Source: an uncultured Christensenellaceae bacterium (GTDB lineage: Bacteria; Bacillota; Clostridia; Christensenellales; UBA3700). Taken from it: a stretch of 64,000 nucleotides of DNA. This document shows, piece after piece, positions 58,311 to 64,000 of this stretch; position 1 is the stretch's first letter; each line of letters starts with the position of its first letter. Below the pieces are notes generated by a model. It had not been told where the DNA came from. It searched no databases and worked only from the letters and a program-made list of their open reading frames with translations. Both the position numbers and the translations under genes were made by a program. The stretch spans positions 1-64,000 of the forward strand of contig CALWHF010000009.1 in NCBI GenBank assembly GCA_944380305.1, given 5' to 3'.

Positions 58311-59123
58311 TCAATCCTTGCAATAATTTTCTATTATCCACGCAATCGCGTCGTGGTTATTGGACACGCCTATCACGTCCGCTTTGTCCTTGGTCGTCTG
58401 CATTGCGTTCATCACCGCGATGCCCAGCCCCGCGTACTCAATCATCGGAATGTCGTTGTCGGCGTCTCCGACGCATATTATCTCCTCTCTTTTCAGACCG
58501 TGCATCGCGCATACCTTTTCGACTGCCGCGCCCTTGCTCAGCCCGTAGGCGGTGAATTCCACCATAAACGGCTGAGATCTCATGAGCGCGAGTTTCTTGT
58601 CGTACGCGGCGCGGTATTTTTCCGCCAGCGCGAGCGCGTCGTTCTTGTCAACCATCGCGAGCAGTTTGTTGGGTCTCGCCCCCGTCCTTTTAACGTAGTC
58701 GGACAGTTTTTCGCCCACGAACACGCATTCTATCTTGCATATATTGCAGAACATATCGATAGCCGCGTGCGGCTTAGTACCGTAACACACGTCGTCGATA
58801 TATACCATTTCGACCGTCTTTCCCTCGCCCTCGAGTTTTCTCAGGCAATCGACAGCGATGTCGTTATCGATAGTCTGCTGCCAGAGCACTTTTTTGCTTT
58901 CGATGTCGAAGATGCCCCCGCCCTGATACACGATGACCTCGCCTTTGAGTCCGAGAGCGGAAACATGCGGATATATTGCCTGAAAAAGACGACCCGTTGC
59001 GACGAAGAACTTTCCTCCTCTAGCCTCGTAGTCGTGAATTGCGTCGATATTCTTTTGCGACACCTCGAAGTTATCCGAATAAAGCGTGCCGTCAAAATCG
59101 CTGAAAATTGCCTTGTATTTCAT
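58311..59123 (-). CDS. HAD hydrolase, Cof/YkrA type (270 aa)
   Basis: A Cof-type (IIB) HAD phosphatase: motif I AIFSDFDGTLYSD (5-17), motif II VATGR (41-45), C2B cap between motifs II and III, motif III Lys in LSKGAAVEKV, motif IV CVGDADNDIPMIEYAGLGIAV. Such enzymes dephosphorylate sugar phosphates, FMN or PLP; the substrate is not evident. Its promoter (59160-59188) also serves hprK, the small ORF and the YwaF-like gene. In some Firmicutes a sugar-phosphate phosphatase is coupled to hprK, which would fit. Confidence 0.9.
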   Translation of the reverse strand: MKYKAIFSDFDGTLYSDNFEVSQKNIDAIHDYEARGGKFFVATGRLFQAIYPHVSALGLKGEVIVYQGGGIFDIESKKVLWQQTIDNDIAVDCLRKLEGEGKTVEMVYIDDVCYGTKPHAAIDMFCNICKIECVFVGEKLSDYVKRTGARPNKLLAMVDKNDALALAEKYRAAYDKKLALMRSQPFMVEFTAYGLSKGAAVEKVCAMHGLKREEIICVGDADNDIPMIEYAGLGIAVMNAMQTTKDKADVIGVSNNHDAIAWIIENYCKD

Positions 59124-59159
59124 TTATCCTCTCACTCGGGCGAATGCCCGTACATTTCT

Positions 59160-59188
59160 ATGATATAACCGCGCGCGCGTTTTGTCAA
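59160..59188 (-). promoter_or_regulatory. Sigma-A promoter of the HAD-hprK operon
   Basis: Minus strand TTGACA (59188-59183), 17 bp, TATCAT (59165-59160). Confidence 0.7.
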
Positions 59189-59206
59189 ACGATTGTCGGA
59201 AAGCGG

Positions 59207-61045
59207 TCAATCCGCGTCTTTGCCGTGAAAAGCCGCATATATGTTTTCGGCGGTGCGTCTGTCAACCCCTTTTATCGCTGTCATTTCCTCAACGCTCGCA
59301 TTTTTTATGTTATCGAGAGTCCTGAAAGCGTCGAAAAGAAGTTTTACTCTCGTCTTTCCCACGCCGTCGATCGCAAGCAACGCGCTTTTTGTCTGAGACG
59401 TCTTCCTGAGACTTCTGTGAAAAGTTATTGCAAAGCGGTGAGCCTCGTCTCTTACGCGTTGCAGCAGTTTGAGCGCGTAGCTGTCCCTGGGCAGAATCAC
59501 GGGTACGCTCTCCCCCGGCAGGAACACTTCTTCTTCCCTCTTTGCGAGGCTTATGAAATTTATGCCGCCAACGTCGTAATCTGCCACTACCTCCATAACA
59601 CTGCTCAATTGCCCTTTGCCGCCGTCTATCACGATGAGATCTGGTCGCGACGAAAAACTGACGTCGCCCGATCTGTCTTTTATATCCGAAAGCCTTCTTC
59701 TCAGCGTCTCCTGAAGACACGCGAAGTCGTCGTTGCCCGCTACGGTCTCGATCTTGAATTTTCGGTAATGCGACTTTTCGGCTTCGCCGTTTATGAATAC
59801 GACCATCGATGCGACTTTGTTCGTGCCGCTGATGTGCGAAATGTCGTAGCACTCTATCCTTACGGGAAGTTTGGGAAGTCTGAGAAATTCTGCAAGCTGC
59901 AGCACACCGCCCATTGTCATGTTTTCTTTTCTCTCTTTGACGGAAAGCGACTTTTCGAGATAATCGAGAGCGTTGCCCTTCGCCATATCCGCGAGCTGGC
60001 GTCTTACGCCCTGGTGCGGACATATCACATTCACCTTCTTGCCCGACTTCTCGGACAGGTATTCCTGAAGTACGTCGGCATCCTCTATCGGGGTCTCGGT
60101 GACTATTTCGCTCGCGACGTAACCCGTCATATCGTAAAAACGCATTATAAAATTAGACAGCGCGCTGCTTTCGTCGAGAGAAACTCCTTCCACGATCTGT
60201 TTATCTCCTCCGACGATCTTCCCTCCCCTGACGAATATCACCGCTGCAACGGTATTCAGTCCGTTCGCCGCAACGGCGAAAACGTCCATGTCGAAGTCCT
60301 TGGGCATCACGCCGACCTGACGTCTGACGAGTTTATCCAGCACCTGAAGTTTCTGTTTATAAGAGAGCGCGAGTTCGTATTCTTCGCGTTCTGATGCCTC
60401 TCTCATCCTCGAAGTCAGTATCTTCGCTATCTTCTTGTCGTTGCCCTGCAAAAACGCGATTATCTCCTTTATCACCGCATCGTACTCTTCACGCGATATA
60501 AGCCCCGCGCAGGGAGCGTAACAACGCTTTATGTGATAATTGAGACAAGGTCTGTGATTCTGAGGGATCCTGGTCAGATCGAGATTGCATGTACGCACGC
60601 AGAACGCGCTGTTTATCAGTCCAAGTATTTCTTGCGTCGATATTCCCTGCATATACGGTCCGAAGTATTTTGCGCCGTCGTTCCTGAGCTTTCTGACCAC
60701 CTCGACACGCGGAAAAGGCTTTTTGAGATCTATCTTTATGAAAGGATAACTCTTGTCGTCCTTGAGCAGAATGTTGTAGGGCGGCTTATGCTTTTTGATC
60801 AGATTGTTTTCGAGAACGAGAGCCTCAACCTCGTTTGCAGTAATGATATAATCGAGATCGTATATCTTTTCCACAAGCTTTATCACTTTTACTGTACGGT
60901 TGGCTTTGTTGCCGAAATACTGGTGAACACGCTTGAAAAGATCGCGCGCCTTGCCGATATAAAGTATCTGACGCGCCTCGTTGTACATGATGTAAACGCC
61001 GCTTTTGTGAGGCAGATCTCTGAGTTTTTGCTCCAAATGCTTCAT
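59207..61045 (-). CDS. uvrC: Excinuclease ABC subunit C
   Basis: This dual-incision nuclease of nucleotide excision repair has 612 aa. It has an N-terminal GIY-YIG domain (SGVYIMYNEARQILYIGKARDL, residues 14-35), four Cys around CYAPC (about 150-175), a UVR domain near 200-235, the RNase H-like endonuclease core (IECYDISHISGTNKVASMVVFINGEAEK and VIDGGKGQ) and C-terminal helix-hairpin-helix pair (LLAIDGVGKTRVKLL, MTAIKGVDRRTAENI). The ATG at 61045 has no ribosome site, and the promoter (61053-61081) predicts transcription starting at or next to the ATG. Confidence 0.97.
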   Translation of the reverse strand: MKHLEQKLRDLPHKSGVYIMYNEARQILYIGKARDLFKRVHQYFGNKANRTVKVIKLVEKIYDLDYIITANEVEALVLENNLIKKHKPPYNILLKDDKSYPFIKIDLKKPFPRVEVVRKLRNDGAKYFGPYMQGISTQEILGLINSAFCVRTCNLDLTRIPQNHRPCLNYHIKRCYAPCAGLISREEYDAVIKEIIAFLQGNDKKIAKILTSRMREASEREEYELALSYKQKLQVLDKLVRRQVGVMPKDFDMDVFAVAANGLNTVAAVIFVRGGKIVGGDKQIVEGVSLDESSALSNFIMRFYDMTGYVASEIVTETPIEDADVLQEYLSEKSGKKVNVICPHQGVRRQLADMAKGNALDYLEKSLSVKERKENMTMGGVLQLAEFLRLPKLPVRIECYDISHISGTNKVASMVVFINGEAEKSHYRKFKIETVAGNDDFACLQETLRRRLSDIKDRSGDVSFSSRPDLIVIDGGKGQLSSVMEVVADYDVGGINFISLAKREEEVFLPGESVPVILPRDSYALKLLQRVRDEAHRFAITFHRSLRKTSQTKSALLAIDGVGKTRVKLLFDAFRTLDNIKNASVEEMTAIKGVDRRTAENIYAAFHGKDAD

Positions 61046-61052
61046 ACCCGTA

Positions 61053-61081
61053 ATTATATCACACTAAAAAGATAATATAAA
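61053..61081 (-). promoter_or_regulatory. Promoter of uvrC, placed for a leaderless mRNA
   Basis: Minus strand TTTATA (61081-61076), 17 bp, TATAAT (61058-61053); only 7 nt separate the -10 box from the ATG. Confidence 0.6.
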
Positions 61082-61542
61082 GCGATTTGAGATCCGTCCC
61101 GCAAAAGCGGCATTTATAAGACTTGATCTGTGTTTCCGTAGACCTCAAGCGTTAGCATTTCATGATGATAAGACTCGAGGAAAAACGCAATCGGATTATT
61201 GACAAAACGTTTCATCTTTGCATTTATCGATGCAGACCTTGGCAATACAAACCAGACCTGATGCGTACCGTTTATGAATTTTTCAGCAATCCTGGCTAAG
61301 AGTACTATTGTCGCGATCGCGATTTTGCGTTTATCTCCCTCTACAAGACATTCAACGCGTCATTCGTCCGCATCCTTTCAGCACAAGCCGTCAAGACCGG
61401 CAGATTCACTACGATACGGAATTTCATGAAACAACTGCCGACATATCGTCAATTAAATCTTCACCATAGTATAAATCCCGTTTTATACCTTTTCACATTT
61501 CATCGACAGGTATTAGAAATCGATCAACGGCTCGGACGCGTT
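61082..61542. other. Gene-free spacer between uvrC and arsR-like gene
   Basis: About 460 bases without a credible gene on either strand. A plus-strand frame open from about 61310 into the arsR-like gene has no ribosome site and no recognisable domain; it might be a decayed coding region, but nothing supports an identity. Confidence 0.45.
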
Positions 61543-61896
61543 TCAGACCGCGCTTCTGGTAAACTGTTTCGCTCCTGTCAGCAAGACGTCGTTGACGTAC
61601 GGATTAACGACGGCGTACAGAATGAGTTTTCCCGCCCTGCGGCAATCGACTATGCCCGCATCCTTCATAAGTCTGAGCTGATGAGAGACCGTGCTCTGTC
61701 TCATGGAAAGGATAAAAGAAAGATCGGCGACGCACAGCTCCTTCATCGAAAGCGCGGAAAGTATCCTTAGTCTCGTATTGTCCGAAAAAACGTCGAAAAA
61801 TCTCGCGAGGTTTTCGGTCGCGGCTTTAGGCGGCATGCTACGAAGAATGCTTCTTTCCTGTTGTTCGGTAATGGTCAGACAACCGTCGTATATCAT
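61543..61896 (-). CDS. ArsR-family winged-helix regulator (117 aa)
   Basis: Residues 33-100 are an ArsR/SmtB winged helix: FDVFSDNTRLRILSALSMKELCVADLSFILSMRQSTVSHQLRLMKDAGIVDCRRAGKLILYAV. The single Cys in ELCVADL sits where ArsR proteins carry the metal-binding ELCVCDL motif; only one of the usual two Cys is there, so metal sensing is doubtful, though Cys6 and Cys in VDCRR could help. The ATG at 61896 has ggag 7 nt before it. No metal-resistance gene is adjacent; the target is unknown. Confidence 0.9.
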   Translation of the reverse strand: MIYDGCLTITEQQERSILRSMPPKAATENLARFFDVFSDNTRLRILSALSMKELCVADLSFILSMRQSTVSHQLRLMKDAGIVDCRRAGKLILYAVVNPYVNDVLLTGAKQFTRSAV

Positions 61897-62027
61897 AAAA
61901 TCTCCTTCGAACGGGTATCCCGCCGTCTCATAAATATCATTGTATGCACATATTATATATCGATGAATCGGCGGAAAAATCAGATGTTTTGTCGATTTTA
62001 GCGAAATAATGTAAAAGGAGAAATTAT

Positions 62028-62192
62028 ATGAACGATATTCTGCTTCTCGCTCTGCTCTGCTGCAATCGAAGCGACGACACGGCGTGCTCGCCGAACTACT
62101 GCGATCCGCTTTCTCTGATAGTCTGCTGCCTCGCATTTTCAAAATGTCTCGGCACGGGCGTATCTTCTCTTTCGACGACGGGCTGCTGTTGA
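62028..62192 (+). CDS. Small Cys-rich protein (54 aa)
   Basis: A 55-codon frame with a perfect aaaaggag ribosome site 8 nt before the ATG, starting MNDILLLALLCCN and ending STTGCC. It holds nine Cys (11, 12, 20, 25, 33, 34, 40, 53, 54) in pairs and singles. No family is recognised. It converges on another Cys-rich gene next to spoIVA, so a spore-coat role is possible. A CATATTATA element (61949-61957) upstream fits a sigma-K -10 box but no matching -35 was found. Confidence 0.6.
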   Translation: MNDILLLALLCCNRSDDTACSPNYCDPLSLIVCCLAFSKCLGTGVSSLSTTGCC

Positions 62193-62205
62193 AAGACAAA
62201 GAAAA

Positions 62206-62231
62206 CGGGGCGTTTCCGCCCCGCATTTTTT
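62206..62231. terminator. Bidirectional terminator between the two Cys-rich genes
   Basis: Stem cggggcg/cgccccg with loop tttc, followed on the plus strand by catttttt; on the minus strand an A/T-rich ttttctttg follows. Confidence 0.8.
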
Positions 62232-62484
62232 AGCAGCACGAACCGCACGAATTGCCGCAACCGCAATTGCCGCAACCGATGTTTCCGTTTACCGCCGCGA
62301 CGACAGCCACAACTGTATAAGGCGATACAGTGTACCAGCCGCAGGGGTTTACATAGTACGGCAGATCGCAGGCGGAAGACATCCCTCCGCACGAGCCGCA
62401 CGAATCGCTACGCGTGCATCCGCAGGAAGAAAAGCAAGAACTTCTCTGCGTGACGCAACCGCAATTATTGCTCGAATAACACAT
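62230..62484 (-). CDS. Cys/Gly/Ser-rich protein, putative spore coat component (84 aa)
   Basis: The protein starts MCYSSNNCGCVTQRSSCF and ends GCGNCGCGNSCGSCC, with about 17 Cys in a Gly/Ser background and one hydrophobic stretch in the middle (WYTVSPYTVVAVVAAV). No homologue family is recognised; such composition is typical of cross-linked spore coat and exosporium proteins. The ATG at 62484 has aaagga 8 nt upstream; a TTG six codons earlier overlaps that site and is less likely. A sigma-K type promoter lies at 62527-62554, and spoIVA is the next gene upstream, both pointing to mother-cell expression late in sporulation. Confidence 0.68.
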   Translation of the reverse strand: MCYSSNNCGCVTQRSSCFSSCGCTRSDSCGSCGGMSSACDLPYYVNPCGWYTVSPYTVVAVVAAVNGNIGCGNCGCGNSCGSCC

Positions 62485-62526
62485 ATTGCACGTCCTTTTC
62501 AACGCCGAAAAATCGGCGCGACACTA

Positions 62527-62554
62527 TATCTTATGCCCCCGACCGCCCGCGCGT
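62527..62554 (-). promoter_or_regulatory. Sigma-K type promoter of the Cys-rich gene
   Basis: On the minus strand, AC (62554-62553), 17 bp, CATAAGATA (62535-62527) matches the sigma-K consensus AC-N17-CATANNNTA known from Bacillus. The leader to the ATG would be about 35 nt. Confidence 0.55.
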
Positions 62555-62724
62555 GACTCTTGTCGAATTATGTATAATTTTGTATTATCAATTATTATTA
62601 ATTATTATTAATTCCTATAAATTATCGATATTTCAAAACTTCGCAAAAAAAAGAGACATTGACTTTTTGCGATCGAGAAAAAATCCGAACCGATCCTGAA
62701 GAGGTTACCCCGATAAAAATCTTA
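62555..62724. other. AT-rich spacer before the spoIVA terminator
   Basis: Contains 'attattattaattattattaatt', an imperfect tandem of taattatta units at about 62590-62615. No gene is seen. Confidence 0.4.
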
Positions 62725-62750
62725 TCCGCGCCGCCTGACGGCGACGCGGA
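62725..62750 (-). terminator. Probable terminator of spoIVA
   Basis: Stem tccgcg-t-cgcc / ggcg-g-cgcgga with loop gtca, followed on the minus strand by taagattttta; the T-run is displaced by a few bases. It lies 14 nt after the spoIVA stop. Confidence 0.5.
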
Positions 62751-62763
62751 CAGCCTTCCTTCG

Positions 62764-64000
62764 TCAGAGTAATATGCAAAGCACTCCGCCTTTTCCTTCA
62801 TTGATTATCCTATTTACCGTTTTTCTCAGCTTAGATCTCGTATCGGCAGGCATTGACGCGAGTTTCGATGCGAGAGAATCTTTCGCTATACTGTCGAGCG
62901 ACCTGCCGAGCATATTCGTCTTCCAGACTCCTTTGTTGTCTTCGCCGAACCCGTCCAGCCAGTCTTTGAGCACTTTCTCGTCCTGAGCCTCGCTCATTAT
63001 CGGATTGACCTCCGTTTCAACGTCGACTTTCATTATATGATACGACGGCGCGCTCGCCTTGAGCCTTACACCGTAACGCGATCCCCTCTTGACTATTTCG
63101 GGTGAATCCAGATTCATATCGTCGTCGGCAGGTATCACAACGCCGTAACCGTATTCGTCTGCCTGTTTTACTGCCTCCGAAAGTTTGTCGTACTGTTTTT
63201 TTGCGTACCCGAGCGACTTTATGTACGATACCAGCTCAAAGTCGTTTTCTATCTTCAGATCGCACTGCTTACTGAGTACGTCGTAGAACAGCCCCTCTGC
63301 GGGCGTAAGCTCCACAGTTATCTTGCCCGTGCCGAAATTCACGTCTATATCCGAAATTTTCGCGATATAATCGTCGTTATCGAATGCGTTTTCCAGCTTT
63401 TTGTAATCGCCTACAACCTTTACGTTCTCGGCGGACGTAACGGCTTTTCCGATTATGTCGGATATTATTTCGTTGTCTCTAGGAAGTGCCTGCAACCATT
63501 TCGGCATTACAATACCCACGCTTTCTGCCGGAAACTGCATAAGCACAGCCCTGAGTATTTCAGAGAGCTCTTCTTTCCCCATACTCATCACGTTCTGAAG
63601 AATAACGGGCACCCCGTATTTCTCAGCGAGAGAAGACGCGAGCTTTTTGCTGTCGGAATCCTTTTCCTTGCGCGTATTGAGCACGACGGCAAAAGGTTTG
63701 CCCAGCTCTTTCATTTCGTTTACGATGCGCTCTTCGGCTTTTTCGTACGCTTTCCTCGGCAATTCGGTGACCGAACCGTCCGAAGTGACCACGATACCTA
63801 TCGTGGAATGATCGGTCATCACTTTGCGAGTGCCGAATTCGGCAGCCTGTTCGAAGGGCATTTTCTCTTCGCTCCAGGGTGTGTCCACGAGGCGGGGTTT
63901 GCCGTCTTCGGTGTGTCCTTCCGCGTTGTCTGCTAGATAACCGACGCAGTCTATGAGCCTGACCTTAGCGCGCAGACCGTCGCCCAGCTCAACGTTCTGA
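62764..64000 (-). CDS. spoIVA: Stage IV sporulation protein A, 5' end beyond the window
   Basis: SpoIVA is the ATPase that polymerises on the forespore surface to form the basement layer of the spore coat. The visible part (about 411 residues) stays open to the right edge. It begins with the Walker B-like segment KVRLIDCVGY and ADNAEGHTEDGKPRLVDTPWSEEKMPFEQAAEFGTRKVM. The middle domain reads ...DHSTIGIVVTSDGSVTELPRKAYEKAEERIVNEMKELGKPFAVVLN, and the C-terminus ends in the short LCILL that localises the protein in Bacillus. About 80 N-terminal residues with the Walker A are missing. The gene identifies the organism as a spore former or a recent descendant. Confidence 0.95.
   Translation of the reverse strand, partial: QNVELGDGLRAKVRLIDCVGYLADNAEGHTEDGKPRLVDTPWSEEKMPFEQAAEFGTRKVMTDHSTIGIVVTSDGSVTELPRKAYEKAEERIVNEMKELGKPFAVVLNTRKEKDSDSKKLASSLAEKYGVPVILQNVMSMGKEELSEILRAVLMQFPAESVGIVMPKWLQALPRDNEIISDIIGKAVTSAENVKVVGDYKKLENAFDNDDYIAKISDIDVNFGTGKITVELTPAEGLFYDVLSKQCDLKIENDFELVSYIKSLGYAKKQYDKLSEAVKQADEYGYGVVIPADDDMNLDSPEIVKRGSRYGVRLKASAPSYHIMKVDVETEVNPIMSEAQDEKVLKDWLDGFGEDNKGVWKTNMLGRSLDSIAKDSLASKLASMPADTRSKLRKTVNRIINEGKGGVLCILL

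Noticed and set aside
61426-61770. Plus-strand frame of 114 codons overlapping the arsR-like gene
   Set aside because: No ribosome site or domain; its second half is antisense to a clear winged-helix gene.
62585-62620. AT-rich taattatta tandem as a replication-related or CRISPR-like repeat
   Set aside because: Units are short, imperfect and without spacers or DnaA boxes; simple AT-rich spacer is enough to explain it.
1-64000. Defence or phage systems
   Set aside because: No restriction, toxin-antitoxin pair, Cas, retron or phage structural gene was recognised in any frame; the lone XRE gene has no toxin partner.

Overview
The window reads as chromosomal DNA of a spore-forming, anaerobic Firmicute (class Clostridia). 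Evidence is the 3' part of spoIVA, HPr kinase, a leucine T-box, NfnAB flavin bifurcation, a complete clostridial-style shikimate operon and several protein families (DUF5685, DUF4364, GGGtGRT, YkvI) that are common in gut Clostridia. Base composition is near 50% GC with AT-rich spacers, and coding density is high. A Christensenellales-like lineage would fit, but that is a guess; the order cannot be fixed from sequence reading alone. I saw no intact tRNA or rRNA gene, no CRISPR, no prophage and no intact transposase.

Layout. 1-930: non-coding DNA with a 77-bp direct repeat, a decayed tRNA-like stretch and two hairpins. 931-8100: a small XRE regulator, a lipoprotein, and a minus-strand operon pgsA / small membrane protein / valS / HAD phosphatase / two paralogous six-TM proteins. 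8345-11120: a plus-strand NMT1-type ABC importer (lipoprotein, ATPase, permease), convergent with a YkvI-type membrane protein. 12300-21210: minus-strand run P-type ATPase, purA, nth, nfnA, nfnB, obgE, yhbY. 21445-29621: an eight-gene, overlapping minus-strand operon (aroF-aroB-aroA-aroC-pheA-aroE/aroK fusion-aroQ-tyrA) that makes phenylpyruvate and hydroxyphenylpyruvate from PEP and erythrose 4-phosphate. 29757-31742: leuA behind a T-box with a likely CUC (Leu) specifier. 32146-33944: pit phosphate permease and its DUF47 partner. 34498-36200: stand-alone trpB2 behind an apparent leader-peptide attenuator and a palindrome-covered promoter. 36229-40780: trpS-DUF5685-J-like Cys-rich protein-membrane protein-DUF3810. 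40925-45142: dgt (apparently leaderless) and the operon tyrS-yigZ-ilvE. 45283-47913: a lipoprotein and a strongly expressed pair, Fe-S scaffold protein plus GGGtGRT protein. 48058-48904: a TetR pseudogene broken by an amber codon and a 279-bp MITE-like insertion. 49060-55784: EEP phosphatase-like protein, aldo/keto reductase, cytidylate-kinase-like protein, NSS transporter, an unknown protein, and a divergent pair of an HPr-like protein without the catalytic His plus DUF4364. 55794-59188: zinc-ribbon protein and the operon HAD-hprK-small acidic ORF-YwaF-like. 59207-64000: uvrC, ArsR regulator, two convergent Cys-rich small proteins (one with a sigma-K type promoter), and spoIVA running off the window.

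The most unusual points are the trpB2 attenuation leader, the DUF5685/J-like Cys-rich operon, the Fe-S scaffold/GGGtGRT pair, the Crh-like HPr paralogue close to hprK, the leaderless promoter architecture at dgt, uvrC and the P-type ATPase, and the Cys-rich gene with a sigma-K promoter beside spoIVA. Promoter, terminator and operator calls were made by reading hexamers and stems by eye and are predictions.
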